NCBI RefSeq assembly: GCF_013337045.2
Contig: NZ_CP118262.1
Span: 186,001 to 250,000 of the forward strand
From: Agrobacterium vitis
Lineage (GTDB): Bacteria > Pseudomonadota > Alphaproteobacteria > Rhizobiales > Rhizobiaceae
DNA length: 64,000 bases
Reading direction: 5' to 3'
A program made the position numbers and the translations under genes. This document shows positions 1 to 8,266 of the stretch, in pieces (positions within the stretch are counted from its first letter, which is position 1; every line of letters starts with the position of its first letter). The notes under the pieces were generated by a model that saw only the letters and a list, made by a program, of their open reading frames with translations, had not been told where the DNA came from and did not search any database.

Positions 1-158
1 AAGGTTTCCCGCTGCAGCCAATCTGCACCGGTCGTTATGTCGATACGTTCGAGAAGCACGATGGCGAATGGAGGTTCGTCTACCGCCTGCTGAAGCCACG
101 CCACTTTGGCGATCTCCATAATCACGTCGGTTCGCCGATCGACAAGTCGAAGGCGTGA
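1..158 (+). CDS. SnoaL-like (NTF2 fold) protein, C-terminal part only
   Basis: The reading frame enters from the left edge (codons from position 3) and stops at TGA 156-158, so only about 51 C-terminal residues are present. They contain PLQPICTGRYVDTFE and a following GEWRF stretch. These align closely with the C-terminus of the complete SnoaL-like protein at 933-1430 (PLQPIVTGRYLDTFE, then SEWRF). SnoaL-like NTF2-fold proteins are small cone-shaped barrels used as isomerases, hydratases or ligand binders; the specific reaction is unknown. The SDR gene starts 10 bp downstream. This is the left half of a duplicated SnoaL-SDR unit. Confidence 0.75.
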   Translation, partial: GFPLQPICTGRYVDTFEKHDGEWRFVYRLLKPRHFGDLHNHVGSPIDKSKA

Positions 159-168
159 TGGTGCAGCT

Positions 169-897
169 ATGACCAATCAACCAAGAGCGCTAGTTACCGG
201 CGCCAACAAGGGTATCGGGCTCTCGATCGCAAAGGGGCTGGGCCAACACGGATATCAGGTCTGGATCGGGTCCCGCGATGCGGAGCGAGGCCGGATTGCT
301 GTCGCTGAATTGGAGCAAGCGGGCATCGACGCGCGCGTGCTTCTGCTCGATGTAGCGGATCCCGGAAGCGTGGAAGCGGCCTCGTCGTTTTTGAGCAGGC
401 AGATCGATGCTCTCGACGTGTTGGTCAACAATGCCGGGATTGCCTTGGGTTTTGCGAATCCACCGAGCGAGCAGTCGATCGACGAACTCAAGGCGGTCTA
501 CGAGGTCAACGTCTTCGGGCCGGTCCGCGTAACCCAGGCATTTCTGCCGCTTCTCAAGAAGGCGGAGGGGGCGCGCATCGTGATGATGAGCAGCGGTCTC
601 GGGTCGCTCAGCCTCGTGACCGATCCGACGTCCATCTACTCCACGGCCAACCTGCTCGCCTACAATTCCTCGAAGACGGCGCTGAATGCCGTGAGCATTG
701 CCTTCGCCAAGGAGCTCGCGCCGCTCGGCATCAAGGTCAACGCGGTCGAGCCTGGCAGTGTGGCAACCGACCTCAACGGCAACAACGGCGCCCTGACCCC
801 GGACGAGGGGGCTGTCAGTGCGATCCGTCTTGCAACGATTGGCCCTGACGGCCCGACGGGCGGCTTTTTCGGACACGATGGCACCCAGCCCTGGTGA
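169..897 (+). CDS. SDR family NAD(P)-dependent oxidoreductase (copy 1 of tandem unit)
   Basis: A 242-residue classical SDR. The cofactor motif TGANKGIG is at residues 10-17, NNAG at 87-90, a serine-rich strand near 141, and the catalytic pair Y165/K169 in AYNSSK. An upstream in-frame ATG at 106 lies inside the preceding gene; the ATG at 169 gives a family-typical N-terminus (TNQPRALVTG) and is preferred. The closest relative in the window is the SDR at 1427-2155, which has the same length and near-identical motifs, so the pair arose by duplication. It probably reduces carbonyls or oxidises alcohols in the cytoplasm; the substrate is unknown. It follows the SnoaL-like gene and precedes its second copy, so one transcript is likely. 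Confidence 0.88.
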   Translation: MTNQPRALVTGANKGIGLSIAKGLGQHGYQVWIGSRDAERGRIAVAELEQAGIDARVLLLDVADPGSVEAASSFLSRQIDALDVLVNNAGIALGFANPPSEQSIDELKAVYEVNVFGPVRVTQAFLPLLKKAEGARIVMMSSGLGSLSLVTDPTSIYSTANLLAYNSSKTALNAVSIAFAKELAPLGIKVNAVEPGSVATDLNGNNGALTPDEGAVSAIRLATIGPDGPTGGFFGHDGTQPW

Positions 898-932
898 CAC
901 GCCCCGCTTCCCATCAAAGAAAGGAAATTCTC

Positions 933-1430
933 ATGTTCCAGAGCTCATCAAAGGTCGACGTTACTGATCGCCTTGTCGCCGAGAGCGCAATCGGCCGCCT
1001 CATCTCCACCTACGTCCACAACGTCGATGACGGCAAGATCGCAGAGAATGCCGAACTGCTCGCTAACGCCCGGTTCACGGTCGGGGACACCGTTGTTCAC
1101 GGCCGGGACGAAGTCGCGCGCTTCTTCAAGAACAATGTCCAGCATCACGAAGATGGAACGCCCAGAACCTGGCATGCAGTCTCGAATGTCATCATTGATG
1201 TGGACTCTGCAACGAGCGCGAGAGCGGTGAGCTATTTCACCGTCCATCAGGAGCTTCCAGGCCTGCCGCTTCAGCCGATCGTGACAGGCCGATATCTCGA
1301 TACGTTCGAGTTCGTCGATAGCGAGTGGCGCTTCGCATCACGTTCCGTCCAGCCGCGCCTTATCGGCGAGCTCGGCCACCATGTCGCCAAACCAGAAGAC
1401 AGCTCCGAAAACGGAGGTGGCAATCCATGA
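933..1430 (+). CDS. SnoaL-like / nuclear transport factor 2 family protein
   Basis: A 165-residue protein with the small alpha+beta barrel pattern of SnoaL_4-type proteins. There is an N-terminal helix (AIGRLISTYVHNVDDG), a region with conserved HxxG-like turns, and C-terminal strands ending GRYLDTFEFVDSEWRF. ATG 933 is preferred over the frame opening at 894 because AAAGGAAA lies about 6 bp upstream. The stop overlaps the start of the next SDR (ATGA at 1427-1430), indicating translational coupling. The C-terminus matches the truncated gene at the left edge of the window. A role as a hydratase, isomerase or small-molecule binder working with its SDR partner is possible but not shown. Confidence 0.8.
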   Translation: MFQSSSKVDVTDRLVAESAIGRLISTYVHNVDDGKIAENAELLANARFTVGDTVVHGRDEVARFFKNNVQHHEDGTPRTWHAVSNVIIDVDSATSARAVSYFTVHQELPGLPLQPIVTGRYLDTFEFVDSEWRFASRSVQPRLIGELGHHVAKPEDSSENGGGNP

Positions 1431-2155
1431 CTGAGAAGAAACATGCGCTGGTGACCGGCGCGAACAAGGGCATTGGAGTTGCCATCGCCAAAGGATTGGC
1501 CGAGCAAGGCATGACCGTGTGGATGGGTGCCCGAGATCCCGAGCGTCGGGAGAATGCGGTCGCGCAGCTAAGGAGCGACGGCCTGGATGTCAGGCTACTC
1601 GTCATCGATGTCGCTGACGACACAAGTGTGAGACAAGCAGCCACTCGGCTCTCCGAGGAAATCGACGCCCTCCATGTCCTCGTCAACAATGCCGGGATTC
1701 TGGTTGATGTCGCCACACCCCCAAGCCAAGTCACGATGGAGGCTATTAAATCGACGTTCGAGGTGAACGTCTTCGGCCCTATCCGCGTGACCCAGGTCTT
1801 CGTTTCTCTTCTCAAAGCGGCGGGTGATGCCCGTATCGTCATGATGGGGAGCGGTGTGGGTTCGCTGACCCTGATATCCGACCCGACGTCGCTGTATTCG
1901 AGCGTCAATCTACTCGACTATACCGCTTCCAAGGTCGCGCTCAACGCGGTCACGGTTTCCTTTGCGAAAGAGCTGGAGCCATCCGGTATCATGGTGAACG
2001 TCGTCGAGCCTGGCCATGTGCGGACTGATCTCAACAAGAACATGGGGTTCATCTCGCCCGAAGAGGGTGCTTTGACTGCGATCAAGATGGCCATGATCGG
2101 AAACGATGGTCCAACTGGAGGTTTCTTTGGAAGTCACGGTCGTCAGCCGTGGTGA
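1427..2155 (+). CDS. SDR family NAD(P)-dependent oxidoreductase (copy 2 of tandem unit)
   Basis: A 242-residue classical SDR with TGANKGIG at residues 10-17, a NNAG motif near 87-90, and the catalytic Tyr/Lys in DYTASK about residues 165-169. It starts at ATG 1427, overlapping the stop codon of the SnoaL-like gene by four bases. It shares length, motif spacing and long blocks (for example NVFGPIRVTQ) with the SDR at 169-897, so the two SnoaL-SDR pairs form a tandem duplication. It carries the C-terminal ending TGGFFGSHGRQPW, which resembles TGGFFGHDGTQPW of copy 1. The substrate is unknown. A strong hairpin follows at 2193-2217. Confidence 0.88.
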   Translation: MTEKKHALVTGANKGIGVAIAKGLAEQGMTVWMGARDPERRENAVAQLRSDGLDVRLLVIDVADDTSVRQAATRLSEEIDALHVLVNNAGILVDVATPPSQVTMEAIKSTFEVNVFGPIRVTQVFVSLLKAAGDARIVMMGSGVGSLTLISDPTSLYSSVNLLDYTASKVALNAVTVSFAKELEPSGIMVNVVEPGHVRTDLNKNMGFISPEEGALTAIKMAMIGNDGPTGGFFGSHGRQPW

Positions 2156-2192
2156 GTGGGCCGCTGACCGCCAGTCAGGGTTACGAGAATGC

Positions 2193-2217
2193 GGGCGCCA
2201 GTTTAAGAGTGGCGCCC
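2193..2217. terminator. Hairpin terminator between convergent genes
   Basis: A perfect 8-bp inverted repeat, GGGCGCCA and TGGCGCCC, with a 9-base loop. A short T-run (ttttt) follows at about 2230 on the plus strand. It sits between the SnoaL-SDR unit and the convergent HxlR gene, where a bidirectional terminator is expected. Confidence 0.65.
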
Positions 2218-2299
2218 GAGCAAGCGAGCTTTTTGGATTCTACGTAAAATCAGGCCGCTACCAGCTTTTAAAATATGCGGTTGGCGGTTCGGTTCCCTT

Positions 2300-2698
2300 T
2301 CAGGGCGTGAGGTCCGGCTCTTGAATTTTGCCATGGCGACGAGAAAATTCCCTCACCGAAATCAGGACCGGCAAGAGGCCGTGGCCGGCGTCGGTAAGCC
2401 TATACTCGACATGTGGCGGCTGCTTCTGAAAATCGACCTTCAGCACAAGGCCGTCGTTCTCCAGCTCTCGCAGATGCTGCGTCAGCATTTTCTGCGAGAT
2501 CCCTGGTATGTCCCGCAGCAACTTCGACGTTCGCATCGATGGATCTGCAAAAAGACGGAACAGGATCGGCAGCTTCCATCGTCCGCTGATCATGCGAAGC
2601 ACTCTGGTGACATGTGCGACCGAGCCGTCAGGGCCTAGGCAAGCATTGTTCTCTTCGCGTTCGATAGGCACCTTTAGGTGCGTAATTGCCTCATTCAT
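2300..2698 (-). CDS. HxlR family winged-helix transcriptional regulator
   Basis: A 132-residue HxlR/DUF24 protein. The family signature runs from about residue 30: VLRMISGRWKLPILFRL, then the recognition region RDIPGISQKMLTQHLRELENDGLV and the wing VEYRLTDAGHGLLPVL. These dimeric regulators often sense electrophiles or oxidants through a cysteine near the N-terminus. This protein has one cysteine only, at about residue 20 (NNACLGPDG). It is divergent from the SDR at 2746, with 47 bp between them, so that SDR is its probable target. This follows the usual HxlR-oxidoreductase arrangement and is inferred. Confidence 0.85.
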   Translation of the reverse strand: MNEAITHLKVPIEREENNACLGPDGSVAHVTRVLRMISGRWKLPILFRLFADPSMRTSKLLRDIPGISQKMLTQHLRELENDGLVLKVDFQKQPPHVEYRLTDAGHGLLPVLISVREFSRRHGKIQEPDLTP

Positions 2699-2745
2699 CG
2701 TCCTGTCCTCTTATCCGGTCCAGGCATTAACATGGGAACTGTACG

Positions 2746-3555
2746 ATGGATTTGAAACTCGACGGCAAGGTTGCTCTGGTGACCGGCAGCAGCAAGGGCA
2801 TCGGCGAAGGTGTGGCCAGAGGACTGGCACGCGAGGGCGCCATTGTCATCATCCACGGCCGCAACAGGATCAAGGCCGAGGAGGTCGCTCACGATATCTG
2901 CGACGAGGGCGGGCGAGCCTTTGTCGTCATCGGCGACCTGACCAACGAAGACGAGGTCCAGCGCCTTGTTGACGAAGCGCAGGCTTTCGTCACCCCCGTC
3001 GAGATCGTCGTCAACAATGCGGGCGGCTCGGGGGAGACCGAGGACTGGACCACGACGCGTTCTGAAACATGGGCGGCGGGATATGACCGCAACGTCCTTG
3101 CGGCCGTTCGGATCACCACGCGACTTCTACCAGGCATGCGAGCCGCAAAATGGGGAAGGGTCGTCAATATCTCCAGCCTCGCGGCACTGATGCCTCCGTC
3201 GAAACGACCTGACTACGCCGCAGCAAAGGCAGCAATGATCGCAATGACCGCCTCTCTGGCAAAGGCCGTGGCGTCAGATGGCATAACCGCAAATACTGTT
3301 TCTCCGGGAACCATCCATAGCGCCAGCCTTGAGGCAGCATTCCGGACGGTCGCAGTAAATCACGGCCTTGCGTCGGAAGCGCCATGGGCACAGATCGAAC
3401 AGACGGTGCTGCCGATGTTTGCTCAGGTTCCTATGGGACGGGTGGGCACGCTCGAAGAAATCGCCGATGCCATCGCATTTCTTGTCAGCCCACGGGCTAG
3501 CTACATCACCGGTGCCAACATTCGGCTCGACGGAGGAATGTGGCCGGGACTGTAG
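2746..3555 (+). CDS. SDR family oxidoreductase
   Basis: A 269-residue SDR. TGSSKGIG lies at residues 14-21, an NNAGG motif near 89, ISSLAAL carries the catalytic serine, and YAAAKAAM carries Tyr/Lys near 160-164. The C-terminus TGANIRLDGGM is the usual SDR substrate-loop ending. The extended segment before the final motif (residues about 185-225) resembles SDRs annotated as 3-oxoacyl-ACP-reductase-like, but a role in lipid synthesis is not implied. It is divergently transcribed from the HxlR regulator and probably controlled by it. It belongs to a different SDR subgroup from the tandem pair upstream. Confidence 0.88.
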   Translation: MDLKLDGKVALVTGSSKGIGEGVARGLAREGAIVIIHGRNRIKAEEVAHDICDEGGRAFVVIGDLTNEDEVQRLVDEAQAFVTPVEIVVNNAGGSGETEDWTTTRSETWAAGYDRNVLAAVRITTRLLPGMRAAKWGRVVNISSLAALMPPSKRPDYAAAKAAMIAMTASLAKAVASDGITANTVSPGTIHSASLEAAFRTVAVNHGLASEAPWAQIEQTVLPMFAQVPMGRVGTLEEIADAIAFLVSPRASYITGANIRLDGGMWPGL

Positions 3556-3717
3556 CCTCTCAACAGGCAGGTCATGGATGAGCCAACCTGACACGCGCCG
3601 TCGTAGATTCGATCTCGAGACTATGGTCAGACAGGCTGGACAAGGTGACTTCGGACCCATTTCGTCTCGTCCGCCCCTGTTCGCCCAAAGTGCCGTTCAA
3701 GGTCAAAACGGAAGCGC

Positions 3718-3904
3718 AAGACAGCCCTGATCACCGGAAGTTGGCGCGCCACATCGCCGCGCCAACCCATCCTGCCTATGCTGCTTCCAAGGGGGGCCGG
3801 AGATATTGAAACTCGCGCTGACACCGAAATTTTCAGTTCGTGGCATCACGGTCAATGCCGTGATGCTGCCGGATGTGACGGAGAGGGATATGAATACCGA
3901 ATGA
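3718..3904 (+). pseudogene. Remnant of an SDR gene with internal deletion and frameshift
   Basis: Three SDR pieces sit in order but in different frames. KTALITG at 3718-3738 is the N-terminal cofactor strand. It is followed almost directly by HPAYAASKGG around 3765-3795 (catalytic YxxxK). After a shift comes GITVNAVMLPDV, ending MNTE and TGA at 3902-3904. The intervening 140 or so residues of a normal SDR are missing. The order of motifs and the lost frame show a decayed gene rather than a short functional one. The rest of 3556-4115 holds no other gene that I can support; an open frame at 3778-4062 runs across the remnant in the wrong frame. Confidence 0.6.
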
Positions 3905-4090
3905 TTGGCATCGCCAGGCGCATGCCCGATCTGATCAAGTTGGAGGCTCAGCTGAAGAACACCACAGGGCTCATCTTGACTGGGTGCCGGTTGAAGTCCG
4001 ATGCCCTTCTCGGTACCCGGCGCGGCTCGCCTGCAGCGGCCACGGCAAAACTATTTCGCTGAAGCTTCTGAAAATTTCGGTTGAATTATA

Positions 4091-4102
4091 AACCGAATGG
4101 TT
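4091..4102. promoter_or_regulatory. Candidate operator of the TetR regulator, upstream copy
   Basis: The inverted repeat AACC-gaat-GGTT, followed by CC, lies 14 bp before the TetR start. The right half ATGGTTCC resembles ACGGTTCC in the palindrome at 4737-4752, before the MFS gene. A shared TetR operator is inferred from the position and similarity of the two sites. Confidence 0.4.
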
Positions 4103-4115
4103 CCATATAGGCCTC

Positions 4116-4727
4116 ATGGTCAAACGCGTTCAGACATCGCCCTCCGTTGGTCGCCCTCGCGAATTCGAACTCGATGATGCAGTTCGCAAGGCGATGGATG
4201 TATTTTGGGATCGTGGATACCACGATGCATCGCTGCCCGACCTGCTCGAAGGCATGGATCTGTCACGAGGCAGTTTCTATAAAGCTTTCGTAGACAAGCG
4301 GGGCGTCTATCTCCGTGCACTTGATGCCTATATCGAGGATGCCATTCGCACGGTGGGTGAAACGCTGCGCTCCAACCCATCGCCAAAAGCCGCAATCCGC
4401 GAGGCATTCTCGCAGCAGGTTCACTTTTCTTCCGGAAAAGAGGGATTGCGCGGATGTTTTGTTGTCTTGGCAGCGGTGGAAATGCTTCCGGGAGATGAAG
4501 AGGTTTGGGCTCGAATTTCCCGCCTGTTTCGGCGACTGCAAGACCTCTATGCAGCCACGATCATCAGGGCCCAGGCTGCTGGCGAAATCGATTCCGGGCT
4601 GGATGAACGGGCACTTGCCAGGTTCCTCGTCTGCCAGATCCAGGGCATGAGGGTTCTGGGCAAGGCAGGAGCGGATCGCGAGGAGACGAGGGCCATGATT
4701 GACCTTGCCTTAAAGGCGCTTGGCTGA
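4116..4727 (+). CDS. TetR/AcrR family transcriptional regulator
   Basis: A 203-residue TetR-type repressor. The N-terminal helix-turn-helix covers about residues 15-60: GRPREFELDDAV, GYHDASLPDLLEG, then the recognition helix SRGSFYKAFVDKRGVYLRAL. The remainder is an all-helical ligand domain of the AcrR-like TetR_C type. It precedes a DHA2 efflux pump by about 80 bp on the same strand, so ligand-induced derepression of that pump is the likely role. Similar inverted repeats containing GGTTCC lie before this gene and before the pump. The shine-dalgarno signal is weak. Confidence 0.87.
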   Translation: MVKRVQTSPSVGRPREFELDDAVRKAMDVFWDRGYHDASLPDLLEGMDLSRGSFYKAFVDKRGVYLRALDAYIEDAIRTVGETLRSNPSPKAAIREAFSQQVHFSSGKEGLRGCFVVLAAVEMLPGDEEVWARISRLFRRLQDLYAATIIRAQAAGEIDSGLDERALARFLVCQIQGMRVLGKAGADREETRAMIDLALKALG

Positions 4728-4736
4728 CTTCAATTT

Positions 4737-4752
4737 GGAACTAAACGGTTCC
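4737..4752. promoter_or_regulatory. Candidate TetR operator before the MFS pump
   Basis: A perfect inverted repeat, GGAAC and GTTCC, separated by six bases (taaacg). It is in the intergenic gap between the TetR stop and the pump gene and shares GGTTCC with the site at 4091-4102. An operator role is inferred. Confidence 0.4.
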
Positions 4753-4805
4753 GAAATACTGCAGTTGTGCCCGGTTTTCTCCGGCCTCTCGCGGATTACA
4801 AGGAG

Positions 4806-6230
4806 ATGAATGTGGAACGTTCCTGCGACCCCGAAGACAAGCTCGATCCACGCAGATGGGCCGCGCTTGTCATTCTCCTGGTCGGGGCTTTTTTGCCACC
4901 GCTCGATTTCTTCATCGTCAACGTGGCTTTGCCCTCTATCCGGGAGGACTTCCAGGCTTCTGCATCGACAATGCAGTTGATTATCTCAGGCTACGCCACG
5001 AGTTATGCGGTCATGCTGATTACGGGTGGCAGGCTTGGAGATCTCTATGTTCGACGAAACGTCTTTCTCTCCGGAATGGCAGCGTTTGCCGCCGCTTCCG
5101 CCTTATGCGGACTTGCCTGGTCTCCATCGGTCCTGATCGTCGGCCGGGTGCTTCAGGGGTTTGCTGCGGCAATCATGGCGCCGCAGGCTTTGGCGTCAAT
5201 AAATGCAATATTTCCTGACCACGAAAAATCAAAGGCACTCAGCTTTTACGCCCTGACCTTCGGTGTCGCATCGATGGTTGGTCTGTTTCTCGGTGGAGCG
5301 CTGATTGCGCTTGATATCTTCGGTCTTGGATGGAGATCCATCTTCCTGATCAACCTTCCGGTGATCGCGATCGCCGCTCCGTTGGCCTTCTTCATATTGC
5401 GCGAAACCCGATCGGAGCATCCAAGCAAACTGGATCTGGGCGGAGCATTGCTGATCGCGCTTGCACTTTTTGGACTGATCGCGCCGCTGATCGAGGGTCG
5501 CGAGCAGGGGTGGCCGGTCTGGCTACTTTTGATGCTTGCCGCTTCCCCGCTGCTTTTTCTCCTATTCTGGCGACATGAGCGACATCTGGAGGCGGCAGGA
5601 GGAGATCCCATCCTTGCACCGAGCCTGCTTGATGTTCCGGGATTGAAGCGCGGGCTGATAGCTGCCCTGTTTTTCTACGCGCTGGCAGCATTCTGGCTCG
5701 TGTTCTCCGTCTATGAGCAGAGCGGCCTTGGTCGCACGCCTTTCGGAGCCGGGTTGGCGATCCTTCCCGCGGCAGTCGGCTTTGTCCTTGGCCCTTTCGC
5801 GAGCGAGCGCATCCTCAGGGTTTTCGGAAGATATTCCGCGGCGGTTGGTATGGGGCTGCAATCTGTCGGCCTGTTTGCAACAGCCGCCCTGATCTCAAGT
5901 GGTCATGCCCAATTCCTGTTTCTTGCGCTCGTTCTCATCGGGATGGGGCAGGGGATCGCGCTTCCAAACCTTTTGAAAAGCGTCGTGCAGCGGGTCGGTA
6001 GAACACAATCCGGATTGGCCTCCGGCCTCGTCAACTCAATGCTTCAGATTGGCGGTGCATTCGCGGTGGCAATCGTCGGCGGGTTGTTCTTCGCAATTTT
6101 GGGATCCGCGACCGACGTTACATCCGTCAGCAAAGCCTACAGCATTGCAGCGATCGCAATTGCAATCTGTCTTCTGATTGCAGGATGGCTTTCCGTGGGC
6201 TCGGCCTCGAACGCAGAGGTTCACCGATGA
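4806..6230 (+). CDS. MFS transporter, DHA2 (EmrB/QacA-like) family
   Basis: An integral membrane pump of about 474 residues with some 14 predicted hydrophobic segments. It has the DHA2 hallmark in helix 1 (PPLDFFIVNVALPSI) and a motif-A-like GGRLGDLYVRR loop after helix 2; motif C-like glycine and proline residues follow. An open frame reaches back to GTG 4767. An AAGGAG sequence at 4800-4805 directly precedes ATG 4806, and GTG 4812 has better spacing, so the true start is 4806 or 4812. It should export drugs or toxic metabolites using the proton gradient. The TetR gene upstream is the likely regulator. Confidence 0.87.
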   Translation: MNVERSCDPEDKLDPRRWAALVILLVGAFLPPLDFFIVNVALPSIREDFQASASTMQLIISGYATSYAVMLITGGRLGDLYVRRNVFLSGMAAFAAASALCGLAWSPSVLIVGRVLQGFAAAIMAPQALASINAIFPDHEKSKALSFYALTFGVASMVGLFLGGALIALDIFGLGWRSIFLINLPVIAIAAPLAFFILRETRSEHPSKLDLGGALLIALALFGLIAPLIEGREQGWPVWLLLMLAASPLLFLLFWRHERHLEAAGGDPILAPSLLDVPGLKRGLIAALFFYALAAFWLVFSVYEQSGLGRTPFGAGLAILPAAVGFVLGPFASERILRVFGRYSAAVGMGLQSVGLFATAALISSGHAQFLFLALVLIGMGQGIALPNLLKSVVQRVGRTQSGLASGLVNSMLQIGGAFAVAIVGGLFFAILGSATDVTSVSKAYSIAAIAIAICLLIAGWLSVGSASNAEVHR

Positions 6231-6358
6231 CCGCGGATATTGCTTGGCCGTCTAATCGGCGCGTCGGCTAACGGCGTGAACAATCACGCCTCCCAGTCGG
6301 TCAGCAAGCCGGAAATTTTGTCTCTACAGAAAAGAAGTATTTCAGAAGGAACGCCTCC

Positions 6359-7114
6359 ATGAACACTATCCCCACCCTTCCTCTCGCTGGCAAACGCGCG
6401 CTCGTAACCGGTGCAGCGCGCGGGATTGGAGCAGCCATTGCTCTAAAGCTCGCGGAGGACGGTGCCGACGTTGCAATCACCTATGAGAAGTCGGCTGAAA
6501 AGGCCGAAACTCTCGCCGCCGAGATCGGCGCCATGGGCCGCAAAGCTGTCGCCATTCAGGCTGATGCCGCCAGCCCGGAAGCCGCGATCGCGACTGTCGA
6601 GCGGACCGTTGCTGACCTTGGCGGCCTTGACATTCTGATCAATAACGCGGGCGTCCTTTTCTCAGGTGACTTTTCCACACAGCCACTGGAGGAGATCGAT
6701 CTGCAGCTGAACGTCAATGTGCGCGGCGTGTTTCTGATCACGCAGGCGGCGTTGAAACACATCCCGAACGGCGGCCGTATCATCAGCACCGGGAGCAATG
6801 CGGGTCTGGCTGTCCCGTTCGCAGGGATCGCGGTCTATGCAGCAACCAAGTCCGCGCTGGAAAGCTTCACTCGTGGTCTCGCGCGTGAACTTGGTCCAAG
6901 GGAGATAACCGTCAATCTGGTCCGACCAGGCCCGATCGACACCGACATGAACCCTGCCGACGGTGCTCTCGCACCTGCTATCCTGCCAAAACTGTCGATT
7001 GCCCGGTACGGCAAAACCAGAGAGATCGCAGAGGCCGTCGCTTTCCTCGCCGGACCTGGTGCCGCCTACATCACCGGCTCGGGCATTCTCGTTGACGGCG
7101 GCATAAGCGCTTGA
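6359..7114 (+). CDS. SDR family oxidoreductase (3-oxoacyl reductase-like)
   Basis: A 251-residue SDR. TGAARGIG is at residues 18-25, NNAG near 93-96, STGSNAG carries the catalytic serine near 140, and YAATKSALESF has Tyr/Lys about 160-164. The ending AAYITGSGILVDGGIS is typical. ATG 6359 follows AGAAGGAA by about 10 bp. The 128-bp gap before it holds no gene. The aldo/keto reductase starts 76 bp downstream on the same strand, so the two carbonyl-active enzymes may share a transcript. The substrate is unknown. Confidence 0.88.
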   Translation: MNTIPTLPLAGKRALVTGAARGIGAAIALKLAEDGADVAITYEKSAEKAETLAAEIGAMGRKAVAIQADAASPEAAIATVERTVADLGGLDILINNAGVLFSGDFSTQPLEEIDLQLNVNVRGVFLITQAALKHIPNGGRIISTGSNAGLAVPFAGIAVYAATKSALESFTRGLARELGPREITVNLVRPGPIDTDMNPADGALAPAILPKLSIARYGKTREIAEAVAFLAGPGAAYITGSGILVDGGISA

Positions 7115-7190
7115 GCACTGCACGAGGCGGCGATCTGACGCCTCGTTCGTCGCGTTCATATTCATTCTCACTAAAAATTGGGAGATAAAC

Positions 7191-8174
7191 ATGGAATATA
7201 CCCGCCTCGGAAATACCGGTCTTGAGGTCTCCCGCCTCTGCCTTGGATGCATGACTTATGGGCAACCCGATCGCGGCAGCCATCCATGGACGCTGGCGGA
7301 AGAGCAAAGTCGCCCCTTTATCCGCAAAGCGATCGAACTGGGGATTAACTTCTTCGACACCGCCAATGTCTACTCGGACGGAACGAGCGAGGAAATCCTC
7401 GGCCGCGCCATCAGGGACTACTCGACGAGAGACGACGTCGTCATCGCCACGAAGGTCAACGGCCGGATGAAGCCGGGACCAAATGGTGCCGGTCTGTCCC
7501 GCAAAGCCATTCTTTCGGAGATCGATGCCAGCCTGAAGCGGTTGGGGACCGACTATGTCGACCTCTACCAGATTCACCGCTTCGACCATGATACGCCGAT
7601 CGAGGAAACGCTGGAAGCTTTGCATGACGTCGTCAAGGCGGGCAAAGCACGTTACATCGGTGCGTCGTCTATGTACGCGTGGCAGTTCTCGAAAATGCTG
7701 GCAGTCTCGCAGGCGAACGGATGGTCACGATTCATCTCCATGCAGAACCACCTGAACCTGCTCTACCGGGAGGAGGAGAGGGAGATGCTTCCGCTGTGCA
7801 AAGCGGAAAGCATCGGCGTCATCCCATGGAGCCCGCTTGCACGTGGTCGTCTGACCCGCGACTGGAGCACGCAAAGCGATCGTTCAGAAACCGACGAGAT
7901 CGGCAAAGGTCTCTACGCCGAAACCACTGAGGAGGCCGACATGCGGGTGGTGGAGGCAGTTGCAAAGATCGCACAGGAGAGGGCTGTTCCCAGAGCGCAA
8001 GTCGCGCTCGCATGGGTATTGTCGAAATTAGAAATCACAGCGCCTATTATCGGCGCGACTAAGTTGCAACATCTGGATGACGCTTTAGCCGCGGTCGCTC
8101 TCAGGCTCACCTCAGCTGAAATCGGCGCCCTCGAAAGCAACTATATTCCACATTCGGTCGTCGGCTTTACGTAA
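7191..8174 (+). CDS. Aldo/keto reductase
   Basis: A 327-residue (alpha/beta)8 AKR, close to the length of YajO/YghZ-like members. It opens MEYTRLGNTGLEVSRLCLG. The catalytic tetrad is visible: Asp and Tyr in FFDTANVYSDG, Lys in VIATKVNG, and His in DLYQIHRFDH. The C-terminal NADP-binding region contains PIIGATKLQHLDD. GGGAG lies about 6 bp before ATG 7191. It reduces aldehydes or ketones with NADPH in the cytoplasm. It follows the SDR at 6359 and faces a DUF1684 gene. The clustering of AKR, SDRs and efflux pumps suggests carbonyl detoxification, which is an inference. Confidence 0.92.
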   Translation: MEYTRLGNTGLEVSRLCLGCMTYGQPDRGSHPWTLAEEQSRPFIRKAIELGINFFDTANVYSDGTSEEILGRAIRDYSTRDDVVIATKVNGRMKPGPNGAGLSRKAILSEIDASLKRLGTDYVDLYQIHRFDHDTPIEETLEALHDVVKAGKARYIGASSMYAWQFSKMLAVSQANGWSRFISMQNHLNLLYREEEREMLPLCKAESIGVIPWSPLARGRLTRDWSTQSDRSETDEIGKGLYAETTEEADMRVVEAVAKIAQERAVPRAQVALAWVLSKLEITAPIIGATKLQHLDDALAAVALRLTSAEIGALESNYIPHSVVGFT

Positions 8175-8266
8175 TGACGTAGAGGAGAAAAAAGTCGACG
8201 GTAATGCAACCCTTAATTCGCCTCCGACCGGTGGTGGTAAAAACGGCTGGCTTGCTGGACTTCTCG

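Noticed and set aside
3778..4062. 94-codon plus-strand frame
   Set aside because: It crosses the SDR remnant in a different frame and shows no recognised domain or ribosome site.
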